The position numbers were made by a program, and so were the translations under genes. A DNA stretch of 58,697 nt from Rhodospirillaceae bacterium (GTDB lineage Bacteria > Pseudomonadota > Alphaproteobacteria > Rhodospirillales > JABHCV01). Shown here piece after piece: positions 35,338 to 49,097 of this stretch. The number at the start of each line of letters is the position of its first letter. The first letter of the stretch is position 1. The stretch is taken from positions 1 to 58,697 of the forward strand of contig JABHGV010000004.1 in the NCBI GenBank assembly GCA_018671895.1, given 5' to 3'. The notes under the pieces were generated by a model that saw only the letters and a list, made by a program, of their open reading frames with translations, did no database searches and was not told where the DNA came from.

Positions 35338-35694
35338 CTAGGCCTTGATCCAGTCCCAGGCGGCGTCACGGTTCTGAATTTCGAAGAACCGAACTTCTGA
35401 ACGCATCAACAGGTCCATGGCCTTGGCCGCCGTTTCTTCCCATGTCCTGTCGCCAACGATGGCCATTTTTTCGAAATGATGCCAATGGGTCATACCGAAA
35501 GTGAAGTCATCCCATGCGGCCAGCAAATCCCAGCCTTCAAACCCTTCCAGATCAACCAGCAGCCGGATGCGTCTGTGCTCGACTATCCGTTCTTCCAGTT
35601 TCGGCATCAGGTCTGCGTAATCGGCATCGGTTAACGTGCCCGTGGCACGAATTCCAACAATCTTGCCTTCACTTTGGGGAAGCACTTCGAACAT
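35338..35694 (-). CDS. SpoIIAA-like (STAS-related) protein
   Basis: 118 residues, one SpoIIAA-like domain: strand EGKIVGIRATGTLTDADY, then RIRLLVDLEGFEGWDL and FEKMAIVGDRTWEETAAK. Such proteins are found singly in many proteobacteria and bind lipids or small partners; the role is unknown. No phosphorylatable serine as in true SpoIIAA is evident. It sits between lpdA and the MFS gene on the same strand, 33 bases from lpdA. Confidence 0.85.
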   Translation of the reverse strand: MFEVLPQSEGKIVGIRATGTLTDADYADLMPKLEERIVEHRRIRLLVDLEGFEGWDLLAAWDDFTFGMTHWHHFEKMAIVGDRTWEETAAKAMDLLMRSEVRFFEIQNRDAAWDWIKA

Positions 35695-35727
35695 GGGGGC
35701 TGCTCCTTCGTTCCCTTCGGTTACACT

Positions 35728-37134
35728 TTACATATGTATGGCGCGCGCGCCCACAGCAAGGGCCGCCTCTTTGACCGCTTCCGACAGGCCGGGGTGGGCA
35801 TGACATGTGCGGGCTATATCTTCAGCTGAGCCGCCAAACTCCATGACCGAGACCGCTTCTTGTATCAGATCACCGGCGGCCGGTCCGACGATATGAACAC
35901 CAAGCACCTTGTCGGTTCCGGCATCAGCCAGGACTTTAACGAAGCCTTCGCTGTCGGCGATGCAGCGGGCCCTGGAATTGGCGCTAAACGGAAACTTTCC
36001 AACCGTATAGGCAGTGCCGTCTTCTTTCAGTTGCTCTTCGGTCTTGCCCAGTGTCGCGACCTCTGGCCAGGTGTAGACAACACCCGGAATGGCGTCATAG
36101 TTCACGTGTCCAGATTGACCGGCAATCAGCTCGGCGACGGCGACACCTTCTTCTTCCGCCTTGTGGGCCAACATCGCCCCGCCGATAACATCGCCAATAG
36201 CGTAGATGCCGGGAACGTTGGTCTGGAAATCATGGTCAACTGTAATAAAGCCGCGGTCATCCATGGCAACCCCGACCGTATCAAGCCCCAGACCATCGGT
36301 GTAGGGACGCCGCCCTATGGCGACGAGAACCACATCAGCCTTCACCTCTTCTGCATTTCCGCCATCGCGAGGCTCGACGGAAAGCGTGACACCGTCCTTG
36401 GCTGTCTTTGCCGAAGCGACCTTGGTTTTCAATTTGAATTTTATGCCCTGCTTTTTCAGCGTCCGGGTCATTTGCTTGACCACTTCGGCGTCCATGCCGG
36501 GAAGAATGTTGTCGAGGAATTCAACCACCGTGACGGTTGCACCGAGACGCCGCCAGACCGAACCCAGTTCAAGGCCGATAACGCCACCGCCAACGACAAC
36601 CATGGAACGGGGCACTTTCTTTAACGCCAGCGCACCGGTCGAAGAAACGATTTTCTTCTCGTCAATATCGGCACCGGGCAACGGAGCAACATCAGATCCG
36701 GTGGCAATGATGATGCTTTCGGTTTTTAAAATCTGTTTCTTTCCGTCTTCGGGCGTGACCCCGACGCTATCGGCGGAAATGATCGTGCCTTCGCCGACGA
36801 TGTAATCGATTTTGTTTTTCTTGAACAGGAACTCAATTCCCTTGGTCAGATCTTCGACAACCTTTTCCTTGCGCCCCATCATGGTCTTTAAATCGACAGT
36901 CACCTTTCCGGTTTTGACCCCGTGGGCAGCAAATTCATGGGATGCAGATTCGTAATGATGGGAAGACTGCAACAATGCCTTCGATGGAATACAGCCGACA
37001 TTCAGGCAAGTGCCGCCAAGGGCACCGCGTTTTTCCACGCAGGCTACCTTCAGGCCCAGTTGCGCGGCGCGGATGGCACCGACGTATCCGCCCGGCCCGC
37101 CACCAACAATTATTACGTCATAGGGGTCGCTCAT
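35728..37134 (-). CDS. lpdA: Dihydrolipoyl dehydrogenase (E3)
   Basis: 468 residues. FAD motif [18 protein letters not shown]; redox-active Cys43 and Cys48 in [16 protein letters not shown] motif [16 protein letters not shown]; the C-terminal dimer domain ends with the catalytic pair in [13 protein letters not shown]. It reoxidises dihydrolipoyl groups of the 2-oxoglutarate dehydrogenase complex. It is last in sucCDAB-lpdA, 15 bases after sucB. Confidence 0.98.
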   Translation of the reverse strand: MSDPYDVIIVGGGPGGYVGAIRAAQLGLKVACVEKRGALGGTCLNVGCIPSKALLQSSHHYESASHEFAAHGVKTGKVTVDLKTMMGRKEKVVEDLTKGIEFLFKKNKIDYIVGEGTIISADSVGVTPEDGKKQILKTESIIIATGSDVAPLPGADIDEKKIVSSTGALALKKVPRSMVVVGGGVIGLELGSVWRRLGATVTVVEFLDNILPGMDAEVVKQMTRTLKKQGIKFKLKTKVASAKTAKDGVTLSVEPRDGGNAEEVKADVVLVAIGRRPYTDGLGLDTVGVAMDDRGFITVDHDFQTNVPGIYAIGDVIGGAMLAHKAEEEGVAVAELIAGQSGHVNYDAIPGVVYTWPEVATLGKTEEQLKEDGTAYTVGKFPFSANSRARCIADSEGFVKVLADAGTDKVLGVHIVGPAAGDLIQEAVSVMEFGGSAEDIARTCHAHPGLSEAVKEAALAVGARAIHM

Positions 37135-37149
37135 ATTTTTCTATGTCCT

Positions 37150-38445
37150 TTAGGTGTCCAGCATGATGCGTTGCGGGTCTTCGATGCATTGTTTGACGCG
37201 GACCAGAAATGACACCGCTTCGCGTCCATCGACAATGCGATGGTCATAAGACAACGCCAGATACATCATCGGTCGCGCCTCGATAGAGCCGTCGGGCATA
37301 ACAACGGCGCGTTGCACAATGTTGTGCATGCCGAGAATTCCCGACTGCGGTGGATTAAGGATGGGTGTCGACAGCATGGAGCCGAAAATACCACCGTTAG
37401 TGACGGTGAAGGAGCCACCCTGCATTTCATCCATAGTCAATTTGCCGTCCCGCGCCCTGCGTCCGAAATCGGCAATGCCTGCTTCAATCCCGGCGAAACT
37501 CTGGGTATCGCAATCGCGCAATACCGGCACCACCAGACCTTGGGGAGAGCCAACGGCAACGCCGATGTCGTAGTAGTTCTTGTAGATGATGTCATCGCCG
37601 CTGATTTCCGCATTAACGGCCGGGAACTCTCGCAAGGCAACGACGCAGGCCTTCACAAAGACCGACATGAAGCCAACCTTGACGCCATGTTTTTTCTCGA
37701 AGGCCTCTTTGTATTTGCCGCGCATGGCCATGACCTCGGTCATGTCGACCTCGTTAAAGGTGGTCAACATGGCCGCCGTATTCTGTGCTTCCTTGAGGCG
37801 TGATGCGACCATCTTGCGCAATCGTGTCATGCGGACCTTTTCCTCGCGTGGACCAACCGGACGCGGCGGATATTGCTCAGCCGTCGGTGCCGGAGCCGCC
37901 GGTGCGGGCGCTGGCGCTGGGGCCGGTGCAGGTGCCGGAGCAGAAGATTGTGCGGCATTGCCTTCGAGATAAGCCAATACGTCGCCCTTAACCAGCCGTC
38001 CATCCTTGCCGGTGGCGGGAATTGCTGAGGCATCCAGATTGTTTTCCTCGACAAGCTTGCGCACCGCCGGTGACAACGCTGTTGCAACGGATGCTGCCGC
38101 GGGCACTGTTGCAGCGGGTGCTGGTGCTGCCGGAGCTGGTGCGGGTTCTGGTTCTGGTGCGGGTGCTGGTGCTGGCGCTGCTTTTGGTGCCGCCGCCGCT
38201 GCTCCGGCACCTTCTTCGATAGACCCCAGCAAGGCGCCGACTTCGACATCGGTGCCTTCTTCTGAGTCAATACTGCTCAGGGTTCCAGCAACAGGTGCGT
38301 TGACTTCCAGAGTCACTTTGTCAGTTTCAAGCTCGACCAGTGGCTCGTCGGCCGCGACCGCGTCGCCAACCGCCTTCATCCACTTCGCCACCGTCGCTTC
38401 GGACACGGATTCACCCAGTGTCGGTACTTTTATCTCCGTCGCCAT
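37150..38445 (-). CDS. sucB: Dihydrolipoyl succinyltransferase (E2 of 2-oxoglutarate dehydrogenase)
   Basis: 431 residues. One lipoyl domain with the lipoylated lysine in [12 protein letters not shown] (about residue 43), an Ala/Pro-rich linker, an E3-binding domain ([19 protein letters not shown]), a second long Ala/Pro linker, and the catalytic domain with [13 protein letters not shown]. It transfers succinyl groups to CoA. The start [19 protein letters not shown] is typical. It follows sucA by 54 bases. Confidence 0.97.
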   Translation of the reverse strand: MATEIKVPTLGESVSEATVAKWMKAVGDAVAADEPLVELETDKVTLEVNAPVAGTLSSIDSEEGTDVEVGALLGSIEEGAGAAAAAPKAAPAPAPAPEPEPAPAPAAPAPAATVPAAASVATALSPAVRKLVEENNLDASAIPATGKDGRLVKGDVLAYLEGNAAQSSAPAPAPAPAPAPAPAAPAPTAEQYPPRPVGPREEKVRMTRLRKMVASRLKEAQNTAAMLTTFNEVDMTEVMAMRGKYKEAFEKKHGVKVGFMSVFVKACVVALREFPAVNAEISGDDIIYKNYYDIGVAVGSPQGLVVPVLRDCDTQSFAGIEAGIADFGRRARDGKLTMDEMQGGSFTVTNGGIFGSMLSTPILNPPQSGILGMHNIVQRAVVMPDGSIEARPMMYLALSYDHRIVDGREAVSFLVRVKQCIEDPQRIMLDT

Positions 38446-38499
38446 GCTGTCCTCACTGTCATTCTTGATGTCTGAAAAAGTTCAAAACAATCATTCACA

Positions 38500-41469
38500 T
38501 TAATATCCGCTTCTGACGAAAGGCTGCGGAATGTCTTCTATTTTTCCACTCAGCGCGCGCTCGACCAGTTCCGCCTGCTCTGCCACATGAACCTTGTTGT
38601 TTCCGGTCGCCGGCGATGCAGCTGCCTTTCGCCCGACGTATACGGGACGCTTGTTGACCCCGTCCAGTTTGTCGAACATCGCCTGCAGGCGTGGATAAAC
38701 AAAGAACCAACCGCCCATATTGGCCGGCTCTTCCTGACACCACAGAACCTCGGCATTCGGATACCGGGACAGCTGCTGATATAACGTCTTGCGTGGCCAC
38801 GGGTAAAACTGTTCCAGGCGAACAAGGGCGACGTCTTTAATGTCGCCGTCGCGCCGGGCTTGAAGCAAGTCGTAATAGACCTTGCCCGAACACAGGACGA
38901 CGCGCCGGACGTCCTTGTCCAAAACCAGTCGGTCGGTTTCCGGCAGTACCCTGCGGAAGCGAGTATCAGGCCCCATTTCGCCCAGTTTCGAGACCACCAG
39001 TTTATGACGCAGCAACGATTTCGGTGCCATCACAATCATCGGCTTGCGGAAATTGCGACGCACCTGTCGGCGCAGCGCATGGAAATAGTTGGCGGGCGTG
39101 GTGATGTTGACGGCCTGGATATTGTCTTCGGCGCACAGTTGCAGGAAGCGTTCCGGTCGTGCCGATGAATGTTCTGGGCCCTGGCCTTCGAAGCCATGGG
39201 GCAACAGCATGACGATGCCAGACATGCGCAGCCATTTGGTTTCGCCAGATACAATGAATTGGTCGATAATAACCTGTGCGCCGTTGGCGAAGTCGCCAAA
39301 CTGAGCTTCCCACAAGACCAACGTATGCGGGTCGGCAAGCGAGTATCCATACTCGAACCCAAGCACACCTGCTTCCGACAGGGGGCTGTCCATAACCTCG
39401 AAGCCCGCCTGACCGTCGCGGATATAGCTCAACGGGAAATAGCGGTTTTCGTTGACCTGATCGATCAACACACAATGACGATGCGAAAACGTGCCGCGAC
39501 CGGAATCTTGTCCAGACAGCCTGACGCCTGTGCCTTCGACCATCAGCGTACCAAAGGCCAGCGCCTCGGCCGTCGCCCAATCGATACCGGCACCGGTTTC
39601 GATCATTTTGCGTTTGTTTCTCAGTTGTCGGGCAATCTTGCTGTTGATCTCGAAATTCTCGGGCTCGGCGGAAATCGCCATACCGACCTCGTTCAACAGT
39701 TCCATTGAAACCGATGTATCGTCGTCGTGAAGTTCTTCGTCTTCTATTAACTGCGCGAGGCCACTCCATTTACCTTCCAGCCAGTCGGCCTTGTTCGGCT
39801 TGTAGCTGCTTGAGGCCTGAAATTCCTTTTCAAGGTAGGCATCAAAATCATTGTCGATATCGTCTGCCTCGCCCTCGTTAAAGACGCCTTCCGATAACAA
39901 CTTCCGGGCATAGATCTGACGTGTCGTCGGATGCTTGGCGATGGCCTTGTACATAATCGGCTGGGTGAACATCGGCTCGTCGCCTTCGTTATGGCCATGG
40001 CGGCGATAACAGAACATGTCGATGATCACGTCACGACCAAATTCATGACGAAATTCCGCCGCGATACGGGCGACGTGAACGACGGCTTCCGGGTCATCGC
40101 CGTTGACGTGGAAAATCGGTGCCTGAATGCCCTTGGCCACATCCGACGGATAGGGTGAGGAGCGTGATTTGCTGGGTGCTGTGGTGAAACCGATCTGATT
40201 GTTGACAATGAAATGAATGGTGCCGCCAGTCCGATAGCCCCGCAGTTGTGACAGGTCGAGAGCTTCGGGGACCAGCCCCTGGCCTGCAAACGCCGCATCA
40301 CCATGCATCAACAGACCCATAACCGAATTTCGAGTTTCATCGCCATACTGATGCTGCTTCGCCCGGACCTTGCCCAGTACCACCGTATTGACGGCTTCCA
40401 GATGCGACGGGTTCGCGGTCAAAGACAGATGTACCTTGTGCTCATCGAACACCCGGTCGGCCGAGGTGCCGAGGTGATATTTAACATCGCCCGACCCCAT
40501 GATGTCGTCGGGCTTCGATGAAATTCCCTGAAATTCCGAGAACATGGCGATGTAGGGCTTTGCCATGATTGATGCCAGCACGTTGAGACGTCCGCGATGC
40601 GGCATACCCAGCACCACTTCCTTGACACCCAGTTGTCCGCCGCGCTTCAGAATTTGTTCCAGTGCCGCGATCAGGCTTTCACCGCCATCAAGCCCGAAGC
40701 GCTTGGTGCCGGTATATTTCTTGTCGAGAAATTTCTCGAAGCCTTCAGCCTCGACTAGACGCTGATAAATGAAACGCTTCCCCTTGAAGGTGAACTGCGT
40801 CTGGTTGCGGATCCCCTCTATCCGGCGCTGAATCCACGACCGTTCCTCGGGGTCCTGCATGTGCATGAATTCGACGCCAATGGAACTGCAATAGGTTTCC
40901 TTCAGGACCTGAAGAATTTCGCGTGCCGTCGCCGTTTCCAGGCCGAGCACATTATTGATGAAGATCGGCCGGTCCATATCGGTTTCCTTGAAACCGTATG
41001 TCTTCGGATCCAGCTCCGGATGATAGGCGTTGCCTTCAATCCCTAAGGGATCAAAGTTGGCGATCAAATGGCCACGCACCCGATAAACGCGGACCATCAT
41101 CAGGGCGCTGATCGAATCCAGCGTTGCCTGACGAACACTGTTAGCATCGGCGCGGCCTTCCAGTCCATTGGACATGGTCGGCAGCCTGCCGCCCATCATT
41201 GCCGCGGCTGAACTGTCTCCCCGGTGCGGAGCGGCCTGAATGTCTTCGGCAGCCGTGTCGCCCTTGCGACCAATGACGCCGGATTCCGACGGCGACCAAC
41301 TGGCACCGCCCAAATCACCCAGCACATCGCGGGCGTCGTCTTCGAGACCGTTAAAGAAACTGAGCCAGCTTTGGTCGACGGAGTTAGGCTCGTCCAGGAA
41401 CCGGGCATACATCTCTGCGATATAGGTCGCGTTGGTGCCGGACAGGAATGTGTCGATTATGGATGCCAT
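38500..41469 (-). CDS. sucA: 2-oxoglutarate dehydrogenase E1
   Basis: 989 residues. The E1o N-terminal segment (TYIAEMYARFLDEPNSVDQS) that docks to E2 is present. The thiamine diphosphate site is GDAAFAGQGLVPEALDLSQL with GGTIHFIVNNQIGFTT; HRGRLNVLASI and the C-terminal transketolase-like part (HGFEGQGPEHSSARPERFLQ) follow. It decarboxylates 2-oxoglutarate and succinylates lipoyl-E2. It lies between sucD and sucB. Confidence 0.98.
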   Translation of the reverse strand: MASIIDTFLSGTNATYIAEMYARFLDEPNSVDQSWLSFFNGLEDDARDVLGDLGGASWSPSESGVIGRKGDTAAEDIQAAPHRGDSSAAAMMGGRLPTMSNGLEGRADANSVRQATLDSISALMMVRVYRVRGHLIANFDPLGIEGNAYHPELDPKTYGFKETDMDRPIFINNVLGLETATAREILQVLKETYCSSIGVEFMHMQDPEERSWIQRRIEGIRNQTQFTFKGKRFIYQRLVEAEGFEKFLDKKYTGTKRFGLDGGESLIAALEQILKRGGQLGVKEVVLGMPHRGRLNVLASIMAKPYIAMFSEFQGISSKPDDIMGSGDVKYHLGTSADRVFDEHKVHLSLTANPSHLEAVNTVVLGKVRAKQHQYGDETRNSVMGLLMHGDAAFAGQGLVPEALDLSQLRGYRTGGTIHFIVNNQIGFTTAPSKSRSSPYPSDVAKGIQAPIFHVNGDDPEAVVHVARIAAEFRHEFGRDVIIDMFCYRRHGHNEGDEPMFTQPIMYKAIAKHPTTRQIYARKLLSEGVFNEGEADDIDNDFDAYLEKEFQASSSYKPNKADWLEGKWSGLAQLIEDEELHDDDTSVSMELLNEVGMAISAEPENFEINSKIARQLRNKRKMIETGAGIDWATAEALAFGTLMVEGTGVRLSGQDSGRGTFSHRHCVLIDQVNENRYFPLSYIRDGQAGFEVMDSPLSEAGVLGFEYGYSLADPHTLVLWEAQFGDFANGAQVIIDQFIVSGETKWLRMSGIVMLLPHGFEGQGPEHSSARPERFLQLCAEDNIQAVNITTPANYFHALRRQVRRNFRKPMIVMAPKSLLRHKLVVSKLGEMGPDTRFRRVLPETDRLVLDKDVRRVVLCSGKVYYDLLQARRDGDIKDVALVRLEQFYPWPRKTLYQQLSRYPNAEVLWCQEEPANMGGWFFVYPRLQAMFDKLDGVNKRPVYVGRKAAASPATGNNKVHVAEQAELVERALSGKIEDIPQPFVRSGY

Positions 41470-41519
41470 CAGTCTCTCTCTGCCCAGATGCCGAAAAGCG
41501 TCGGCCTAATTCACATATG

Positions 41520-42395
41520 TTACTTGCCCAACGCCTTTAACATGGTGCTACCGATGGCAGCGGGCGAGTCCGCAACATGAATACCGGCGCTCTTTAACGC
41601 CTCGACCTTGTCCGCCGCAGTCCCTTTGCCGCCCGAAATAATCGCACCTGCATGGCCCATGCGACGACCTGGCGGGGCCGTCATTCCAGCAATGAAGCTG
41701 ACGACTGGCTTTTTGGTTTTCGACTGCTTGATAAACTCGGCGGCTTCTTCTTCTGCCGTACCGCCAATTTCACCAATCATGACAATTTGTTCGGTTTCGT
41801 CGTCGGCAAGGAACATTTCCAGACAATCAACAAAGTTGGTGCCGTTGACCGGGTCACCGCCGATGCCGATGCAGGTTGTTTGACCAAGCCCAGCTGCCGT
41901 TGTCTGGGCAACCGCTTCGTAGGTCAGGGTGCCGGAACGCGAAACAATGCCGACAGACCCGCGCACATGAATGTGGCCTGGCATGATACCAATCTTGCAT
42001 TCACCAGGCGTAATTACGCCGGGGCAATTCGGCCCGACAAGACGTGACGATGAACCTTCCAGCGCACGTTTGACACGGACCATATCGAGCACCGGAATGC
42101 CTTCTGTAATACAGACCACCAGCGGTATTTCCGCATCAAGGGCTTCGACAATAGCATCGCCCGCGAACGGCGGCGGCACATAAATAACTGTGGCGTTCGC
42201 CCCGGTGCCGGAAACGGCATCGGCGACGGTATCGAAGACCGGCAAGTCAAGATGGGTCGTGCCACCCTTGCCCGGCGTCACTCCGCCGACCATTTGCGTG
42301 CCATACGCTATCGCCTGCTCGCTGTGAAAGGTGCCTTGAGCTCCGGTGAAGCCCTGGCAAATAACTTTTGTATCTGAACCGACAAGGACAGCCAT
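41520..42395 (-). CDS. sucD: Succinyl-CoA synthetase alpha subunit
   Basis: 291 residues. The CoA-binding domain comes first ([20 protein letters not shown]); the phosphohistidine is in [14 protein letters not shown] near residue 250. It forms succinyl-CoA/succinate with SucC and yields ATP or GTP. It lies four bases after sucC, so coupled. Confidence 0.98.
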   Translation of the reverse strand: MAVLVGSDTKVICQGFTGAQGTFHSEQAIAYGTQMVGGVTPGKGGTTHLDLPVFDTVADAVSGTGANATVIYVPPPFAGDAIVEALDAEIPLVVCITEGIPVLDMVRVKRALEGSSSRLVGPNCPGVITPGECKIGIMPGHIHVRGSVGIVSRSGTLTYEAVAQTTAAGLGQTTCIGIGGDPVNGTNFVDCLEMFLADDETEQIVMIGEIGGTAEEEAAEFIKQSKTKKPVVSFIAGMTAPPGRRMGHAGAIISGGKGTAADKVEALKSAGIHVADSPAAIGSTMLKALGK

Positions 42396-42399
42396 TTTT

Positions 42400-43593
42400 T
42401 TAAGCCTCCTTCACGGCTTTAACGATTTTCTCGGCCGCATCGGCCAAATCGTCTGCGGATACGATGGCAAGGCCCGATGCCCCGAGTATTTCCTTGCCCA
42501 GTTCAACATTGGTGCCTTCCAGTCGCACCACCAGCGGAACGCTGAGGCTGATTTCCTTGGCCGCAGCGACGACACCCTCGGCGATGACGTCACATCGCAT
42601 GATGCCGCCAAAGATATTCACCAGAATGCCTTCGACGTTGGAATCCGATAAAATCAGTTTGAACGCGGTGGTCACACGTTCCTTGGTCGCGCCACCACCA
42701 ACATCCAGGAAATTGGCCGGGTCGCCGCCATACAATTTGATAATATCCATGGTCGACATGGCCAGTCCGGCACCGTTGACCATGCAGCCGATATTGCCAT
42801 CAAGCTTGATGTAATTCAGTTCATGGCGGGCGGCTTCCAGTTCTGCCGGGTCTTCTTCATCTTCGTCGCGCAGTTCCTCGATGTCCTTGTGACGGAACAG
42901 GGCGTTGTCGTCGAAATTCATCTTGGCATCCAGCGCGATAATCTCGCCGCTGCCGGTAACGACCAGCGGATTGACCTCGACAAGACTGGCATCCAGTTTG
43001 ATAAAAGCATCATACAGCGCCAGCATGAATTTCACCGCCGAGTTAACCTGCTTACCTTCCAGCTTCAATCCGAAGGCCAACTGCCGGGCATGATACGGCA
43101 GCATGCCGGTCGCCGGGTCGATTGAAACCTTGAGAATTTTTTCTGGAGTCTTTTCGGCAACATCTTCGATGTCCATGCCGCCTTCGGTCGATGCCATCAG
43201 GGTAATGCGTGACGTCGTACGGTCAATCAGGACACTCAGATACAACTCACGGGCAATATCGCAGCCTTCTTCGATGTAGACGCGCTTCACTTCCTTGCCC
43301 GCAGTACCGGTTTGTTTGGTGACCAGCACATGCCCCAGCATATCGCTGACGCTTTCCTTGACCTCGTCAATGGATTTCACCACACGCACGCCACCCGCAC
43401 CATCCGGGTTATTTGCGAAACGACCGGCACCACGACCACCGGCATGAATTTGCGATTTAACAACCCATATGGGGCCGCCTAAATCCTTGGCAACGCTTTC
43501 TGCTTCAGGCGGTGTATAGGCAACACCACCACGCGGAACCGCTACGCCAAAACCGGCAAGCAGTTGCTTGGCCTGGTATTCATGGATATTCAT
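42400..43593 (-). CDS. sucC: Succinyl-CoA synthetase beta subunit
   Basis: 397 residues from ATG 43593 ([17 protein letters not shown]), which has GGGAGA upstream; six extra codons to 43611 are not needed. ATP-grasp fold, with [23 protein letters not shown] and the C-terminal [15 protein letters not shown] loop. It binds the nucleotide and partners SucD. It follows the mdh/H1 reading frame by 84 bases. Confidence 0.97.
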   Translation of the reverse strand: MNIHEYQAKQLLAGFGVAVPRGGVAYTPPEAESVAKDLGGPIWVVKSQIHAGGRGAGRFANNPDGAGGVRVVKSIDEVKESVSDMLGHVLVTKQTGTAGKEVKRVYIEEGCDIARELYLSVLIDRTTSRITLMASTEGGMDIEDVAEKTPEKILKVSIDPATGMLPYHARQLAFGLKLEGKQVNSAVKFMLALYDAFIKLDASLVEVNPLVVTGSGEIIALDAKMNFDDNALFRHKDIEELRDEDEEDPAELEAARHELNYIKLDGNIGCMVNGAGLAMSTMDIIKLYGGDPANFLDVGGGATKERVTTAFKLILSDSNVEGILVNIFGGIMRCDVIAEGVVAAAKEISLSVPLVVRLEGTNVELGKEILGASGLAIVSADDLADAAEKIVKAVKEA

Positions 43594-43677
43594 CCATTCT
43601 CCCTTTCGCACCCCCCGGTGATAGTCACCGCGTCAGGGCCGGATTGCCCAGACGCGAACCTTCCTTAGGCCAAGGTC

Positions 43678-46066
<2,389 letters not shown>

Positions 46067-46070
<4 letters not shown>

Positions 46071-47038
46071 TCTGCGGCCTGGGACGTTGCCTTCGGTTTT
46101 GGCGACATTTCGAGCATGCGTTCGATGGGTTTTAATGCGTCGAGGCGCGAGGTCTCCGACATTTCAATTCGCGGTGTCATATCGCGGAGCGTGTTGCGCA
46201 GTTTTTCCATAGTGTTCAGGGCCATGTATGGGCAATGAGTGCACGGACAAGAATCGGCAGCGCGCGCATCCTTGACACCGGGGGCGGCAATGAATGTTTT
46301 TTCCGGATGGTTGAGTTCCATCTGATGAATAATGTGCGGCTCGGTCGCGATAATAAATGTCGAAGTCCCATCGCGTGCGACGAAATCGAGAATGCTTCTT
46401 GTCGAGCCCGCATGATCGGCCAGTTCTATAATGGCATTCGGGCATTCTGGATGGGCCGCGACACGGGCATCCGGGTGCTCGGCCTTTAATTGAAGCAGCC
46501 GTTCTTCGGAAAATTCTTCATGGACAATGCAGGCGCCGGGCCACAACACCATGTCGCGTCCGGTTTTCTTGTTCAGATACGCGCCCAGATGTCTGTCAGG
46601 CGCAAACAGGATCGGCTGGTCTTCGGGCAACTGATTGATGATCGCCTCGGCATTGGACGAGGTAACGATGATATCGCTCAGGCCTTTTACCTCTGCCGAA
46701 CAATTAATATAAGTCAGGGAGATATGATCCGGGTGTTCGGCCCGCCAGGCTTTGAAGGCTTCTGCCGGGCATTCTTCTTCCAGCGAGCATCCGGCATCCA
46801 TGTCGGGCAAAAGAACGGTGCGCGTCGGATTGACGATCTTGGCGACCTCGGCCATGAACCTGACGCCGCAGAACACAATCACGTCGGCATCGACAGAAGC
46901 GGCACGTCGAGACAGGTCCAGCGAGTCACCAACAAAATCGGCAACATCCTGAATTTCCGCATCCTGATAGTAATGCGCCAGAATAACGGCGTTCTTTTCT
47001 TTTTTCAGACGCCTTATTTCGTCAACATACTCAGTCAC
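46067..47038 (-). CDS. nadA: Quinolinate synthase A
   Basis: 323 residues. It carries the repeated NadA folds and cysteines that ligate the catalytic 4Fe-4S cluster, in [24 protein letters not shown] and [17 protein letters not shown]. It condenses iminoaspartate with dihydroxyacetone phosphate to quinolinate. It overlaps the zapE end by eight bases and nadC by four, so the three genes are coupled. Confidence 0.97.
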
Positions 47039-48242
47039 TCAAGTTTCTCCGTTCGTTTCGTCTATCGGGAAGACTCCCTGCTGATGTAGGGGTTCCAGAC
47101 CCTGCTTTGCAAGTGGCGAGACGATGTTTAGCCCTTTGTGGTGTCGCCAGATAGTCCTCGGATTGCATTTCTATCAGACGCGAGCTGGTTCTTTCGAATT
47201 CAAAAGCACCATCGCCATCAACATACAGCTCGGCAGGCTGGGCGTCAGCGGAACAAATCAGCTTCGTTTTCTGTTCATATAACGCATCGATCAAGGTCAC
47301 GAATCGTTTTGCCTCGTTACGATTATCCGGCCCCATGCGCGGAATCGAATGGATCAACAGCGTATGATACCGACCAGAGATCGCCAGATAATCGGCCGGA
47401 CCCAACGGCTGGCCGCAAATATCATCGAACCCGGTCAGGGCAACGCCATCAGCCGCCATCGGCATGTGGATTTTACGGCCATTGACGATGATGGGTGTAT
47501 CGGGTTCTTCAGCCTCGTTGGTCAGGCGCTCGAACAGCCTCGCCATTTCAGCCTTTGCCTTCTTGTCGGCCGGGGTCACGTATGTCCCTGAAGATCGAAT
47601 GCTCTCGAGCCGGTAATCAGTTGGCCCGTCGAGCATCAGCGGATCCATTCTTTCTTCCAGCAAATCAATGAAGGGAAGGAACTTGGCGCGCTGAAGGCCA
47701 TCCTTGTACAGATCGTGCGGCGGCCTGTTCGACGTGGCGACGACGACCACGCCTTCTTCAAACAGGGTTTCAAAAAAGCGCCCGATAATCATCGCGTCAG
47801 CGATGTCGAGGATTTGTAATTCATCGAAGCACAGTAATGTCGACTCTGCGGCGAACTGTTTTGCAATAGGAGGGATCGGGTCGTTCCCCCGGCCCTTCCA
47901 TTTCCGGTATTCGTTCAGGCGCGCGTGGACCTGTTGCATGAATGAATGAAAATGAATCCGCCGCTTGCGTTCCACCGGCGCTGTGCGAAAGAACATATCC
48001 ATCAACAGGGTCTTGCCGCGACCGACGCCGCCGAACAGGTACAGTCCTTGTGGGGGCTCTTCCCTGCGCCGGGCAAGGCCAAAACGTTCCTTCCAGCCGC
48101 CCGCTTCGCCGCTGGCGTCATAGGACTTCAACGCCATGTGCAGGCTTTGTAATTTTTCGATGGCCAGCGCCTGCACCGGGTCCGGTCTTATCTCACCGGA
48201 TTGCTGCTTTATGCGGTAGCTGTTGAGGGGGCCCTCGAGCAT
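47031..48242 (-). CDS. zapE: AFG1-like ATPase ZapE
   Basis: 403 residues from ATG 48242, which has GGAAAGGG upstream; the extra TTG start at 48257 is unlikely. Walker A is [16 protein letters not shown], Walker [17 protein letters not shown], then [22 protein letters not shown]1/ZapE ATPases act in cell division or in turnover of respiratory proteins; the role is not firmly known. It follows sdhB by 75 bases, a conserved alphaproteobacterial arrangement. Confidence 0.93.
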   Translation of the reverse strand: MLEGPLNSYRIKQQSGEIRPDPVQALAIEKLQSLHMALKSYDASGEAGGWKERFGLARRREEPPQGLYLFGGVGRGKTLLMDMFFRTAPVERKRRIHFHSFMQQVHARLNEYRKWKGRGNDPIPPIAKQFAAESTLLCFDELQILDIADAMIIGRFFETLFEEGVVVVATSNRPPHDLYKDGLQRAKFLPFIDLLEERMDPLMLDGPTDYRLESIRSSGTYVTPADKKAKAEMARLFERLTNEAEEPDTPIIVNGRKIHMPMAADGVALTGFDDICGQPLGPADYLAISGRYHTLLIHSIPRMGPDNRNEAKRFVTLIDALYEQKTKLICSADAQPAELYVDGDGAFEFERTSSRLIEMQSEDYLATPQRAKHRLATCKAGSGTPTSAGSLPDRRNERRNLSD

Positions 48243-48317
48243 TCCGGCCCTTTCCAATTTGTTACGGCTGCGAGCAAGAATTTACGGTGCCGGGCGATGC
48301 CTTGTCAAAGTCTGGAG

Positions 48318-49097
48318 CTACAGTCGCTTCGCCAGGTCCTTCTTGATTTCGGCGATGGCCTGGCCGGGATTGAGGCCCTTGGGGCAGGTATTGGTGCAGT
48401 TCATGATCGTGTGACAGCGGAACAACTTGAACGGATCGTCAAGGTCATCAAGGCGTTTGTCGGCTGCGGTGTCGCGGCTGTCGGCGATCCAGCGATAGGC
48501 CTGTAACAGCACCGCCGGACCCAGATAGCGATCGCCGTTCCACCAGTACGACGGACAACTGGTCTGGCAACTGAAGCACAAAATGCATTCCCACATGCCG
48601 TCAAGTTTGGCACGTTCGGCCGGACTCTGCAGATGCTCACCCACCGGCGGTGCGGATCCATCGGCCATTAGCCACGGCTTGATCGACGCATACTGGGCAT
48701 AGGGCTGGCTGAGGTCTGGCACCAGATCCTTGATCACCGGCAGATGGGGCAGCGGGAAAACCTTTACGTCGCCGGACACATCGGCGATGGGCTTAGTGCA
48801 GGCCAGCGTGTTGGTGCCATCGATGTTGAAGGCGCACGATCCGCAGACACCCTCGCGGCAGGAACGTCGGAAGGTCAGGGTCGCGTCCATCTCGTTCTTG
48901 ATTTTCAGCAGCGCGTCCAAAATCATCGGCCCGCAGGTATCGAGATCAACCTCGAACGTATCGAGACTCGGGTTCTCGTTCACCGTCGGGTCGTAACGAT
49001 AGATTTTAAACCGCTTGATACGCGTCGCCCCATCCGGGGCCTTGACCGTCTTGCCGGTGCTGATTTTCGAATCGGCAGGGAGGTTAAACTCGACCAT
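48318..49097 (-). CDS. sdhB: Succinate dehydrogenase iron-sulfur subunit
   Basis: 259 residues from ATG 49097 ([15 protein letters not shown]). The 2Fe-2S motif is [20 protein letters not shown]; the 4Fe-4S and 3Fe-4S ligands are [13 protein letters not shown] and [15 protein letters not shown]. It passes electrons from SdhA to quinone. The ATG overlaps the sdhA stop by one base (TGATG). Confidence 0.98.
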   Translation of the reverse strand: MVEFNLPADSKISTGKTVKAPDGATRIKRFKIYRYDPTVNENPSLDTFEVDLDTCGPMILDALLKIKNEMDATLTFRRSCREGVCGSCAFNIDGTNTLACTKPIADVSGDVKVFPLPHLPVIKDLVPDLSQPYAQYASIKPWLMADGSAPPVGEHLQSPAERAKLDGMWECILCFSCQTSCPSYWWNGDRYLGPAVLLQAYRWIADSRDTAADKRLDDLDDPFKLFRCHTIMNCTNTCPKGLNPGQAIAEIKKDLAKRL